64,000 nucleotides of DNA from positions 1,550,001-1,614,000 of the forward strand of contig JAGKQI010000091.1 of assembly GCA_018806915.1 (NCBI GenBank), given 5' to 3'. Source of the stretch: Phytophthora colocasiae. Taxonomy: Eukaryota > Oomycota > Peronosporomycetes > Peronosporales > Peronosporaceae. The position numbers and the translations under genes were made by a program. Under the pieces are notes generated by a model, which saw nothing but the letters and a program-made list of their open reading frames with translations, made no database searches and was not told where the DNA came from. Below, piece by piece: positions 10,951 through 22,400 of the stretch. Every line of letters begins with the position of its first letter. Positions within the stretch are counted from its first letter, which is position 1.

Positions 10951-11278
10951 TCAGTACAGCAACACCTTCTCTCGCGAAGAACTGCACAAGCCTCCGCATG
11001 TAATGCCATGCTCCACCTGGACCGACTTCTCGCCTACCTCGTCCAGACGCGAGAATGCGCGCGAGTCCAGTGTCGCCCGAACGTCTTGGCAGATCAATGC
11101 AATGTCTCCTATAGGGAATCCGTGGTCTTCTACCAGAATGCGAGCACGCTCCATCGGGTCCAGCCACAGGTCGTTGCGGCTGCGTCGACTGCTGCCTGTG
11201 GACAGTGGCGCCATCGTCATCTCGACGTCCGAGTCTGAGTCTGACTCCACGCTCTCGCACTCACTACCAGTAGCTTCC
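10951..11278 (-). pseudogene. 3' half of the 9226-type gene, inverted copy
   Basis: Arm 2 of the inverted repeat encodes the C-terminal part of the same protein (from ATGSECESVESDSDSD to REKVLLY). The N-terminal half is missing, and the sequence breaks at 11278/11279 into the gag region of a gypsy element. The break falls at the base equivalent to 9462, right where the other copy (60293-60530) stops. Confidence 0.85.
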
Positions 11279-13968
11279 TGGAGATGTCGTGAAGAGTACA
11301 CCAGACTTCTGGCGTACTTACTTCAGAGAGACAAAATTTTCGGCGCGTTCAGCGGGCGTCAGAGCTTGTTTCCGGAGATCGGATGGCACGAATTGCATCC
11401 AGTCCTTGTCGGCAGACGCTGTGGCCCACTGCGTGCGCGCCGGTTCCGCCGCGTCGATAGCTTCAAGTTGCTTGCGCAAGCTCAGGCACTTGGGACCTCC
11501 GATCTCACGTGCACGCGGGTCCTGCCAGATCCATGGGCAATATTTGTCCGGAATCTTCCAGATGCCAGGCTCGAACATGAGCGTCTCCGGGAAATCCTTG
11601 TGCTTCAGAATCTTGGACACTGCCCTTCGATATTGGCGTAGTAGAGACGCACGTCGAAGCCCACATTCCTTGTGCTGTTCACCGGACAGCAGGTCATCAT
11701 CGGGATCCATTATCACCCAGTGAGTGCGTTCCCACAGCGCTTGAGCGTGCTTGCGCATGAGAGACGCGAGTTCTTCAATGTCTGCCTGAACCAAGGGACA
11801 GAGGTCTTCACGCCGGTGAAAGTAGCTCGGTCTGGCGGTTCTGGTACATGACGTCCCAGGGCGCTGGCACTTCGTCCAGCAGAGCTTGGTACTTCTTAGA
11901 ATTCCAGTGTTTCTTCAAGCGTGCCAGACTGTGTCTGTGGGGCTCGAAGTCCGGGAACCCAGGAGTCTGCCCGATGGCCGTCTTAGTGTCACTGGTCGGC
12001 TGGACCGGGATGCCGTAGTATAGCCACGACGAACAATGTGTGTCCGGGGCCTCGATCGTCAGCAATTCCTTTGGTGTCAGCGACTTGTACGACTTGGACA
12101 CCAGACTTGACTTCCGGAGTTTGCCAGAAGGTCGCTTGCCCGAAGAACTCTTAGGCGACTTGGAGTCTTGAGACTTCTTGTTCTTGGGACTCGACGTGGG
12201 GGAACCACCGGACTTCTTGTTCTTGGGACTTGACGTGGAGGTGCCACCGGACTTCTGACTGCTTGACTTGGCTCTGGATGCCTCGTGTACACTACCCCGC
12301 TTGGACTTCTTGGTGGGGATTATCGGACCCGAGTCATCCGAATCACTGGACTCGTAGTCTCGTGGACGCTTGTTACCGGCATGCGAATGACCATCAGACT
12401 CATCGTCGTCAGAGTCATCGCTGTTGCCGCTCGACTTTTCGTCGTCAGACTCACTGTCGCTGGATACAGATTCTTGTTAGCCAGACTCCTTGAAGTCCGG
12501 GTCCTTCTGAGGGTCATCCTCTGTGGACTCAGGCTCACTGATGGGATACAGGACGTGAGCATCTAGTGCCTCCCAGACCGGTGGCTCCACATCGTTCTTC
12601 TGAAGACGGCGCAGTTCTTCTTCTGCCATCTTGTAGTACGTCTCTGGGACGTATGAAGTCCACGGGGTCTGATTCAGCTTGCGCCAGTACATCATGCTCA
12701 CCAGCATTTGTACCAAGGGGCGCCCCGTGAACAGGCTGTGGGCAGGCTTGTCCGTGCGAAGCCATTTCATCGCAGTCTCGTAAGCGATGCCAGCGAGCAG
12801 AGCCGAGCGCAGGTCCGGACGAACTTCCTCCCAGACGACTCCAGCTGGTAATGTAGTGTGGACTGCGCCCTTGGACACCGGAGACTTGGCGTTCGCCGGA
12901 CGCACCGAATCGATACCAGGCGTGTAATTCTTGGGCCGATCCGGAGGGGCACGAGCCCGATGTTTCCAGAAGGTCTGGCAGGCTTGAGCGGCAGAGAACC
13001 CGAAGATTTAGTCGACCTGGTGGGCGATACAGACGTGTTCACCGGGCGAGTGCCTGACTTCTCGGGGCCGCCAGCATGTTCACCGGAGACCGTCACACCA
13101 CTGCCAGCACCCGTCAGATCCAGCACTTTGGCCGATTTCTTGGCCTCCGCAGCTTGATCGAAGCGAACTCTCGCCAGACGCTTGGAGAAGTCAGGAATTT
13201 CCGCCTTGCGCTGATCCATCGCGGTCACGTTGATAATGGTGTCCCAGTCTTCCGGCGGCGCTTTGCCCTCTTGGAAGTTCACCAGAAGTTCCCGAAGACG
13301 CACCCAGCTGCCATTCAACTCCCCGTGTTCAAACAGGTACTCCAGGAAACCCCAGGGGTCTGTGGCTGTGGTCGTGGGGCGTGCCTTCAGCCGGACCTCC
13401 GCTTGAGAGTCTTTCAGGCGTTCTTCCAAGGCCGACTTCTCGGCCTCCAGGGCATCTATCTGGTCCTGATAGTGCGACGCGAGGTTCTTGGACTCCGCAT
13501 TCACACGATCTTCGATCTCACCAGCAGTACGCCGGGCGTCCAGCACTTCATGACGCCAATACTGGCAGTTGAAGACCCACTGACGCTTGAGATCTTCGGA
13601 CTCGTTCTGAATGGCGGCTGTGTCCACCAGAGATGCGCCACCCTGGGACTCTGCCTGAAGTCGAAGCCGACGGTGAGCGCCGGCCATCTGCTTCAGATAA
13701 CCATGGATGCCGAAGCGGGCCCAGTGCCCGAGGCGTTGCCACTAGTAGGAGCCGATGGAGAACCCATGGTTGTTGGATCTTCTTCTGACTTGCTTGTCAG
13801 AAAGGAAATCGGGATGTGGCCGTTTGTGGGATACGACAGTTGGCCATTTCTGAGTCTGATGGAATCAGACTGAGCGAAAGGACACCAGAGACTTTGAAAC
13901 CCCGAAAGTTTTGAGAGCGTCACAGCTACACTATGTTCACGGGACCTCTGACGTACTGGCCTGGCCAT
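11279..13968 (-). pseudogene. Ty3/gypsy gag polyprotein, frameshifted and truncated
   Basis: The protein can be followed through successive frames on the minus strand: 13968-13693 (with MGSPSAPTSGNASGTG as a likely original start near 13767), 13687-12767 (coiled coil EDRVNAESKNLASHYQDQ, then DPWGFLEYLFEHGELNGSW), 12905-12477 (AYETAMKWLRTDKPAHSLF), then 12101-11808 and 11794-11318. Each switch is a frameshift. This long gag with a coiled coil followed by a helical tryptophan-rich region is the type seen in oomycete gypsy elements related to the one at 60527-64000. Protease, RT and integrase are absent: the element is cut at 11279. Confidence 0.72.
12172..12249 (-). repeat. 39-bp tandem duplication in the gag region
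   Basis: Two adjacent 39-bp units begin GACTTCTTGTTCTTGGGACT on the plus strand. They encode a repeated basic, proline-rich peptide in one frame of the degraded gag linker. Confidence 0.88.
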
Positions 13969-13969
13969 G

Positions 13970-15359
13970 ATGCTCAGTTTGGAGAAAGTTCCGCACTGAC
14001 GTATTATGACCAGGAGGGGCGGTTGACACGTTGCTAATTACGATTTTCCGAGTGGATATGGACGTTACGCTGTGATGTGATTGGATGTACACTGGGTTGT
14101 GGGAGAAAAGGAGATGTGGGACGAGGTTATGTCCCGTGCGACAATAATGGATCTGTGGAAGAAACATATATATTAACCTTCACCTGTACTGCAAAGGCGG
14201 ACTTTCCCCGACGATGAGTGCCTAAAGGTTGTCTCTCAGAAGAATGTATCTCTGAGAGACCTCATCCCGTTGCCGTCCTGTGTGACGATGATGGTTCAAG
14301 GAATACTATTATACCCACAAGATACCAAGTATCGCGCACCGGACGTAGCGCACCCCGCGCATATCCCAACTGGACTTCGTGCGTTGTAGCATACGTGCTC
14401 CGCACCCTAAAACATTCATGGATTTCTGGTATCACGCATGGAAACTCTGATATCACACCATGAAGTCTGACGTACATGAGTCCGACGTACATGAGTCTGA
14501 CGAACATGATTCTGGTAACACAAGTCTGATGTGTCCGGCTTATATAAGCAATATTCCAGACATTGCCAGTTTCCGATGAACAGACTCCGATGTACAAGAC
14601 TCCGATGATCAGACCCAAGTGTCACGACTCTGGTATTACGACTCTGATGTACATGATTCCGGAGTACATGGTTCCGATGAACATGTCTCCGACGCACATG
14701 ATTCCAGACCCTGATGAACAGGATACCAGACTCTGACACTCTGAAGTCCACCCCATACTGAACCCAAGTGTACCCAACACGACCTCACGCAATCAACTGA
14801 AACGCAACCCACTCATCCCTGTAATGACATCATTAAGTGTCGACTCGACAAGATCCGCTGTACCGACTACCATAGTGAGCCCAAGTGAAAGTTCCTGAGT
14901 TATACTGAGACCAAGTGTATATGAGAATATGGAAGACAGGAGAGAGAGAGATACGAGATAGATAGCCAGAGATCAATTTGCCTCGTTGTAAAGAGTTCAA
15001 TTTGCGTTATAACCCCAAAGTCGATTCGTCGGTTCATTGGAAAGTGTAAGGCCACGACAAAGCTTTGAGTCGTGTGATCTCTCACCTATGAAGCCCCTTT
15101 AAGTGGAGATCAGCGTAACGTAGAGACCTGAGAGGACCCACCTATTCCATTTACTAGTTGGGTCGTTTGTCTTGTCTCTAACGGTAGCCCATTTCATATT
15201 GTACGTTTGGACAGGTTTTGGGAGCTAGACAGTCGCTCTCAAGACGCTCGGTAGACTGTTATATAACTGATAGTGCATTGGTTTATTTTCCCTCTATATA
15301 TTAGAGGGTGGTGCGCGAAAGTTACGGGAATACCAGACAGACCAGGTGTCTGGTGAACA
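13970..15359 (-). repeat. 5' LTR and leader of the left gypsy element
   Basis: Read on the minus strand, the region begins TGTTCACCAGAC at 15359, the same 12 bases that start the LTR of the gypsy element at the right end (60835). It contains TATA-like stretches (for example at 14165-14173 and 14539-14547). The 3' boundary of the LTR and the primer site could not be fixed. Between 14460 and 14745 it holds a degenerate 15-20 bp repeat (core ACTCTGATGTACATGA). Confidence 0.5.
14460..14745 (+). repeat. Degenerate short tandem repeat in LTR/leader
   Basis: Many diverged copies of a 15-20 bp motif near GAxTCCGAxGxACATGA follow each other in this stretch. The minus-strand frame across it (14751-14416) owes its regular VRRxHVH pattern to this repeat and is not treated as a gene. 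Confidence 0.7.
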
Positions 15360-15732
15360 TTTCTCTAGTTGACCTGGAGAACTAGCCCACTGCTCAAGGG
15401 CCAGGAAAGAATAAGAGCAGCTACATATTTGTATATCGGAACTCTATATTGCGGTTATCTCGGAAGTCTAGTGACAGGACTTCCCGTTGTATTAATCTCT
15501 CTTTTGACTTCAGAAATCTCCGGCGTACACAAGTGTTCACCGGAAAACGTTCGACTCCCAAGCGCTCCTGTGAGGACCAGAAGGACATCCGACGGTCTAC
15601 GCAAGGAACCCTCACTCTCACACAAACTCTCACGACCCCGGCGAGGGTCTCATTACCAAGACAACGAACCTACGAGGACAGCACAAGGTAACACACGCCC
15701 ACCTTGCTGTGCGACTCTGGTATCACTACCGG
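15360..15732. other. Unassigned flank between gypsy elements
   Basis: No gene or element was identified. The last five bases (ACCGG, 15728-15732) are the left copy of the target site duplication of the 23.3 kb array that follows. Confidence 0.6.
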
Positions 15733-17842
15733 TGTAATGGGTCTACTTAGACCTATTAGGTGGCGTACACGTGCGCTTACGTGTATGAGGAAGCGTGCAA
15801 TTAGAATAGACTTAATTTAAGTATACTTATTTAAATAAGTATAATTAAATCAAATATAACTAAATTAAACTGCAAAAATACCGTAAAATGAGAACTGTTA
15901 TTGAATTTGGCATAAGCCAATTATGGACCTCCTAAAACTGTTTATTATCTATTTCTAAAGGGTCTGCCAACGTGTGGTTGGCAGAAACTCTGCTCAGTGA
16001 TTGGTAGAAATCCGTTACTTTCTACCAATAATATGCACAAATGCATACGAACCACCCAAATAATAATAATAATGTGGTTCGCCCATGTATCCTTTGGTGT
16101 GTACAGCACACCAAGGTCTGAGGCCCATTTCCAATCTCTAACAGTTATCCTAACTGTTAGAGTTACAAGTGATACAACCACTTGTACGTGTAATCCCGTT
16201 ACACCATCCCCCCGTTAAGATTCGACGTATCGGTCTCGCTACGTCAATCAACAGAACTTGACAAGACCGTCAAGTTCCCGTGAGAAATCCTGTAATGGGT
16301 CTACCTAGACCTATTAGGTGGCGTACACGTGCGCGTACGTGTATGAGGAAGCGTGCAATTATAATATACTTAATTTAAGTATACTTATTTAAATAAGTAT
16401 AATTAAATCAAATATAACTAAATTAAACTGCAAAATACCGTAAAATGAGAACTGTTATTGCATTTGACATAAGCCAATTATGGACCTCCTAAAACTGTTT
16501 GTTATCTATTTCTAAAGGGTCTCCCAATGTGGTTGGCAGAAACTCTGCTCAGTGATTGGTAGAAATCCGTTTCTTTCTACCAATAATATGCACAAATGCA
16601 CACGAACCACCCAATAATGTGGTTCGCTCATGTAGCCATTGGTGTGTACAGCACACCAAGGTCTGAGGTCCGTTTCCAACCTCTAACAGTTATCCTAACT
16701 GTTAGAGTTACAAGTGTTACAACCACTTGTACGTGTAATCCCGTTACACCATCCCCCCGTTAAGATTCGACGTATCGGTCTCGCTACGTCAATCAACAGA
16801 ACTTGACAAGACCGTCAAGTTCCCGTGAGAAATCCTGTAATGGGTCTACCTAGACCTATTAGGTGGCGTACACGTGCGCGTACGTGTATGAGGAAGCGTG
16901 CAATTATAATATACTTAATTTAAGTATACTTATTTAAATAAGTATAATTAAATCAAATATAACTAAATTAAACTGCAAAATACCGTAAAATGAGAACTGT
17001 TATTGAATTTGGCATAAGCCAATTATGGACCTCCTAAAACTGTTTGTTATCTATTTCTAAAGGGTCTGCCAACGTGTGGTTGGCAGAAACTCTGCTCAGT
17101 GATTGGTAGAAATCCGTTACTTTCTACCAATAATATGCACAAATGCACACGAACCACCCAATAATGTGGTTCGCCCATGTATCCTTTGGTGTGTACAGCA
17201 CACCAAGGTCTGAGGCCCATTTCCAACCTCTAACAGTTATCCTAACTGTTAGAGTTACAAGTGATACAACCACTTGTACGTGTAATCCCGTTACACCATC
17301 CCCCCGTTAAGATTCGACGTATCGGTCTCGCTACGTCAATCAACAGAACTTGACAAGACCGTCAAGTTCCCGTGAGAAATCCTGTAATGGGTCTACCTAG
17401 ACCTATTAGGTGGCGTACACGTGCGCGTACGTGTATGAGGAAGCGTGCAATTATAATATACTTAATTTAAGTATACTTATTTAAATAAGTATAATTAAAT
17501 CAAATATAACTAAATTAAACTGCAAAATACCGTAAAATGAGAACTGTTATTGAATTTGGCATAAGCCAATTATGGACCTCCTAAAACTGTTTGTTATCTA
17601 TTTCTAAAGGGTCTGCCAACGTGTGGTTGGCAGAAACTCTGCTCAGTGATTGGTAGAAATCCGTTACTTTCTACCAATAATATGCACAAATGCACACGAA
17701 CCACCCAATAATGTGGTTCGCCCATGTATCCTTTGGTGTGTACAGCACACCAAGGTCTGAGGCCCATTTCCAACCTCTAACAGTTATCCTAACTGTTAGA
17801 GTTACAAGTGGTACTACCACTTGTACGTGTAACCCCGTTACA
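15733..17842 (-). repeat. Array of four gypsy LTRs separated by 87-bp purine-tract spacers
   Basis: LTRs lie at 15733-16203, 16291-16748, 16836-17295 and 17383-17842, separated by three spacers of exactly 87 bp. Each LTR runs TGTAATGGG to CCCGTTACA on the plus strand. Each spacer is the last 87 bp of the element's internal region (with the purine tract). The three spacers share CTCGCTACG and TCCCGTGAG, whereas the true internal end after 17842 has CTCGATACG and TCCCAAGAG. The array therefore multiplied from one variant. The first LTR is the outer, older type. Confidence 0.93.
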
Positions 17843-17943
17843 CCATCCCCCCGTTAAGATTCGACGTATCGGTCTCGATACGTCAATCAACAGAACTTGA
17901 CAAGACCGTCAAGTTCCCAAGAGAAATCCGAGTTCATTTCGCA

Positions 17944-19485
17944 ATGGACTCGCCAACGCCCACGTCTCCGTCCGCTTCTGCGGACGCGCAAGCCTCGCCT
18001 CACCTGCTGCCTCTGCAGCAGGAACAACGACCTCAGCAGTGCCCACTAGCACTGCTGCTTCCAGCGGTCCGACAGAGAAGCTCTCTGTCACCAAGTACCA
18101 TGCTCTCCATAAGGAGAAGCATGAGAAGAAGAAGAAGTCTTCTTCTCTAGCAGAGATTAAGAATCCTGCTGTCCCTCTCAAAGAACTCTTTGGAGAGGAC
18201 TACGAAGACATCCTCGACTACGAGGAGGATGCCGAGGAGGGGGAGGTTGATGTCAAGACTCCCGCTCCCGTGTCTTCGTCCGAAGACACGTCAGACCCAC
18301 CCGTGGGATCTCGACGACCTCGTCATGAGGCCTCGGACACTTCAAGCTCGAAGCGTCCGCGCAGTGATGATGAAGCGTCCCCCATGTCGAGGGCGCTCAC
18401 TGCACCGCGCACTGATCCGCCAGTGCGCACGCCATGGATGCCTACTGAGGCGGAGATCCATGACCGGTTCGGTGCTAGTTCACCACCGAACCCGATACTG
18501 TTGTACTCATGCAACAGTATCAACGACGACGACGTCGCCGCTAAGGTTGTCTTTGAGTCCGAGACTCAAAGACGCGACTACTATATCGGGCTCTTCCACG
18601 AGCTCCGATACTATGCAGAGAAGAAGGCTTCGCGCAAGAGCAAAGTGCCCGAGTGGCAGGCACTTTGTCAGTCGTGGAACGCCTTTGTTGATAACTTCAA
18701 CAAAGACCCGAAGGCATATCGCGATCGCGTTGCTGCGGCTCGCGATCGCTACTACACCTACACTACACGTGGTAAGTGTGAACGCCTCCATGATCAGTCC
18801 ATGGAAGCGGGGATCCCATGTGCCGTTCCCTTTGGCACACCCTGTCCGTGTTGCCCACCCTTGGCAACACGCCTCACCGAAAGTGATCTCCTGGGGTACA
18901 CGGTCGTCCGTGTACCCGATCACATCAAGGAGCTCCGTGGTCGTATTGTGCCACGCGAAGCTCCGAGTGCTGTGGCTGACCGCAGCACTCCTCGTGCAGG
19001 GCTTACCCCTGCAAGTTATGGTGGGCTTCGTTCTCCCTCATCATTTCCGGAACGTCCTCCATCAGGACGTTCCGCGGCTCCCACGTATCTCGATGGGGAG
19101 GAAATCCTCTCCAACGAATACGAAAACGAACCTCTTGAGAGTTCGTTCTCTTATGAGCCACGATCCGCTCAACAATCCAGCGGATCGCTCCACGCGCGTC
19201 GCGCAACGGCGGCGGAGGGGGCGGGAACACTGTCACCGCTATGACTATGACGATCGTGCCCTGCACGATCGAGTTGCTGCGCTGGAGCAGACACAGAGCG
19301 CTGAGATAGCGGCTCTGAAGCAGGAGGTTCGTGTCCTCCGTGCTGAGGTCTGCGAGGCAGCTCAGACTGCCTCGAACCTCTCGTCCGGTCTTGGGACGAG
19401 AGTGAACCGGTTGATCGACCGTGTCGACGGTCTCGAGAAGGCCTTCCAGGCCTCTCGCACTCCTCAGTCGGACTACCAGCCCTAG
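17944..19485 (+). pseudogene. Antisense ORF of gypsy family 1, copy 1
   Basis: This frame lies opposite to gag-pol, between the end of pol and the 3' LTR, starting 101 bp inside the LTR. Coding sense runs MDSPTPTSPSASADAQAS (from 17944), then after a shift near 17990 the 18039 frame (lysine-rich block, EDYEDILDYEEDAEEGEVD, SR/SE-rich linker with possible nuclear signal SSSKRPRSDDE, then a helical domain YYIGLFHELRYYAEKK to YRDRVAAARDRYYTY and CERLHDQSMEAGIPC), then after a second shift near 19220 a coiled coil (DRVAALEQTQSAEIAALKQE to RLIDRVDGLEKAF) ending at 19485. The last 480 bp overlap the pol chromodomain on the other strand. I know no homologue. Antisense ORFs in this position are known from some plant gypsy elements (Grande), but a relation is not shown. 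Confidence 0.68.
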
Positions 19486-22400
19486 GTAGTCCGTGCTGCA
19501 CGTACGGCTTCAACCGCCCGACGTAGAAGGTCGGGTGGAGCCTCATGCTGGACGGTATGTCCAGTCTGTACGCGTTGCCGTGCCGTTCAAGTACTTTGAA
19601 CGGCCCAATGAATCTTGGAGCAATCTTGCTTGCTCCAAAATCAGACACTGCATGTTTATGTAGGTTTTGCGTAGCTAACAAAACCAATGAACCCAATTTG
19701 AATTCATTTATGTTGCCCCTACCAACATTATCAGCGTTCAGCTTCTGTCGATCGACAGAAGCTGCGACAGCATCCTGGACAAATTGTATGACGGCTTGTC
19801 TTCGCTGGACAAAGTCTAGCGCACTCGAGCTAACTCCTATCAGCTTGTCGCCTTTGTCAGCAGCAGGCCCTGCCTGCTCGCTATCATCTCTCATGTCTGT
19901 GCCCGGCACAGACATCGCGCGCTCGTTCCTGCTAGAACGAGACGTCGCACGCGTCACCGCAGCTGATAGTGTGCTGCTATCAGTTGCATTCTGCGGTTGT
20001 TCGGACGCAACCGTAGATCCTCCCCCACTTAAGGAGGAAGCTACCCCGCCGAGCATGCTCGGCAATCGTGGATGCCTCATGGCGTTCACGTAGAACGGTG
20101 TATGCCCTGTCGAGGCATGCACCGATTTGTTGATGGCAAACTCCGCCATCGGCAAGCACTCGCTCCAATGCGGGAACGAGTGAGCATAGCTCTTCAGCGT
20201 GTCACCCAGTACGCGGTTGACACGTTCGGTCTGTCCGTCCGTCTGCGGATGATCCGCAGTCGACATTGACAATTGTGAACCAAGAAGTGTAAACACTTCT
20301 TGCCAGAACCGCGCTGTGAAGCGTGGATCACGGTCCGACACAATGTCGAGCGGCATGCCATGGTGTTTGAACACCATGTCAACAAACAGTCGCGCAGTCT
20401 GCGCGGCTGTAACAGTAGCCGGGACGGCAGCAAGATGAACCATCTTGCTGAATCTGTCCACAAAGACAACGATGCCCGTCCTCCGCTTGCTGTCAGGCGG
20501 AAGACCGAAGACAAAGTCCATGGACATGGACTGCCAACACTCCGACGGAGTCGGAAGTGATTGAATGCGAGAACTGCGCAGGCTTCACGCGTTGACAAAC
20601 CTCGCAAGCACGTACGTACGTACTTGCGCACCCACTTATACTGGTGGTGCCAGTAGAAGTCACGCGTGAGAATAGTGTACGTCTTCTCACGACCCGGATG
20701 CCCTGCCGTGGGGGCATCGTGATACTCGAACATGATCCTCAACCGGAGGTCGCGGTCATTCGGAACGACAATGCGATCCGCATTGTCGTCTACTGAACTG
20801 TACAACAGTAGGCCTTCGTGTACACGATAGCGGTGTACACGAGCTCGAAGATGAGGGGTTAGCTTCCGACGTGCCACGTCGGAAGGTGCTGCGAGGAACT
20901 CCAGCAGCCCCTTCGCGTCTGCATCCCTTGCATACGCGTTCTTCACGTCGTCAATCAACGTTGACGACGGCACACTTGTCCTCACGACGCCAACAGCGTT
21001 GGCGTCGACCGTCTCCGCATAGTCAGGTCGACGCGATAACGCGTCGGCCACTACATTGAGTCTTCCGGGTTTGTACTCCACCCGGAAGTTGTACTCCGCG
21101 AAGAAGGACAACCATCTCGCCATACGTTGCGAGATGTGCGGCGACTTAATCGCCGTACGCAATGATGCGTGGTCTGTATAGACCACGAACGGTCTATTCC
21201 CAAGTAGATACACTCGGAACTTTGCGAGTGCATACTTCATGGCAAGGAGCTCCTTGTCATGTACGGGATAATTACGCTCAGCTGGCTTCAGCTGACGCGA
21301 TTGATAGTAGACTACACGATCACGCCCTTCGTGATCGTGTTGCATCAATGCACATCCGATTGCAAAGTCGGATGCATCACACACTACGTGGAATGGACGA
21401 TCTTGGTCCGCCACGGCTAAGATCGGCGCTTCAGTCAAGCCCTGCTTGACTGCACCGAATGCGTCCTCGCACTCGGTCGTCCAAATCCACTCGGCTTCTT
21501 TCTTAAGAAGCTGTGACAACGGGCGAATCTTGCCCGCATAGTTCTCCACGTACTTGCACAAGTACGTGGCAAGCCCAAGGAACTGCCTCAGTTCCTTCAC
21601 ATTGGATGGCGTGGGCCATTCATTGATCACTCTGACCTTCTCTGGGTCAGGGCGCACGCCGTCTTTCCCCACGAGACACCCCAGCACGGGTATCGCGCTC
21701 GCCCCGAAGATACACTTCTTCAGGTTCGCATAGAGCTTATGTTTCCTCATAATCTCTAGCAGCTTCCGGAGATGCGCCTTGTGCATCTCAATGTCTGTCT
21801 TCCCGTTCACAGCCCGGCTGTGGACGAACACGTCGTCGAAATAGCTCGGTGCGAAGTCGCGCACCGAGCGCAATAGATGTGTCACGCATCTATTGAACGT
21901 CGCAGGGGCGTTCTTAAGCCCCTGTGGCATGACGAGCCACTCCCAAAGCATACCGCTTGGAGTGCTTACCGCAGTGAGAGGGATGTCCCTCTCACGCATG
22001 AGGATCTGATAGAATCCATCACGCAGATCTAGAGCACTGAAGATAGTGCTCAAGGCCATCGAATCGATGATAACATCTTTTCGCGGTATCGGCGTCTGCG
22101 CCGGTATCGTCGCATCGTTCAACTTGTTATACGCATGAACGATGCGCCAGCCGCCCTGTGGTTTCTTCACACAGAACGTTGGGGCACTGTGCGGGGACTT
22201 CGATTCCCGCACTTGACCTGCAAGACGACGACTTTCAAAGAAGTCGTCGACCGCTTGCACTTGTTCACGCGGCAGTGGCCACTGCCGTGTAACACAATAC
22301 TTCGTGCCCGGCACGAGATCAATCTCGTGCTGTACGCCCTTGTCCTTCGGAAGCTCCGAAGGAATCTCGTCCGGGAGTACATCCTTGTACTCCCGCAGAA

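Larger units (their letters stand above)
9462..11278. repeat. Long inverted repeat (two arms of about 550-570 bp)
   Basis: Arm 1 is 9462-10031 and arm 2, its reverse complement, is 10733-11278. They are near identical. The main differences are a shorter GACTCG run and the loss of a few bases near CATGTAGATATAAGG in arm 2. The arms hold the 3' half of the 9226 gene plus about 230 bp of downstream sequence. They are separated by a 701-bp spacer of different sequence. This is the remnant of a head-to-head (palindromic) duplication. Confidence 0.92.

Noticed and set aside
14416..14751. 111-codon frame with regular VRRxHVH pattern
   Set aside because: The pattern comes from the degenerate tandem repeat in the gypsy LTR/leader; no protein-like feature remains.
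15733..17842. Regularly spaced repeats, considered as a satellite or CRISPR-like array
   Set aside because: Units are 545-558 bp and consist of a complete retrotransposon LTR plus 87 bp of internal sequence; nothing resembles short repeats with unique spacers.
18190..19200. Long plus-strand frame rich in arginine and serine running parallel to the antisense ORF
   Set aside because: Only its end (after about 19220) continues the coiled coil. The earlier part is the shifted shadow of the 18039 frame and has the biased composition expected of that.
20194..20640. Possible programmed frameshifting between RNase H and integrase in family 1
   Set aside because: Two shifts occur within about 70 bp inside the HHCC finger, without a slippery site, and family 2 reads through in one frame; mutation is the simpler reading.
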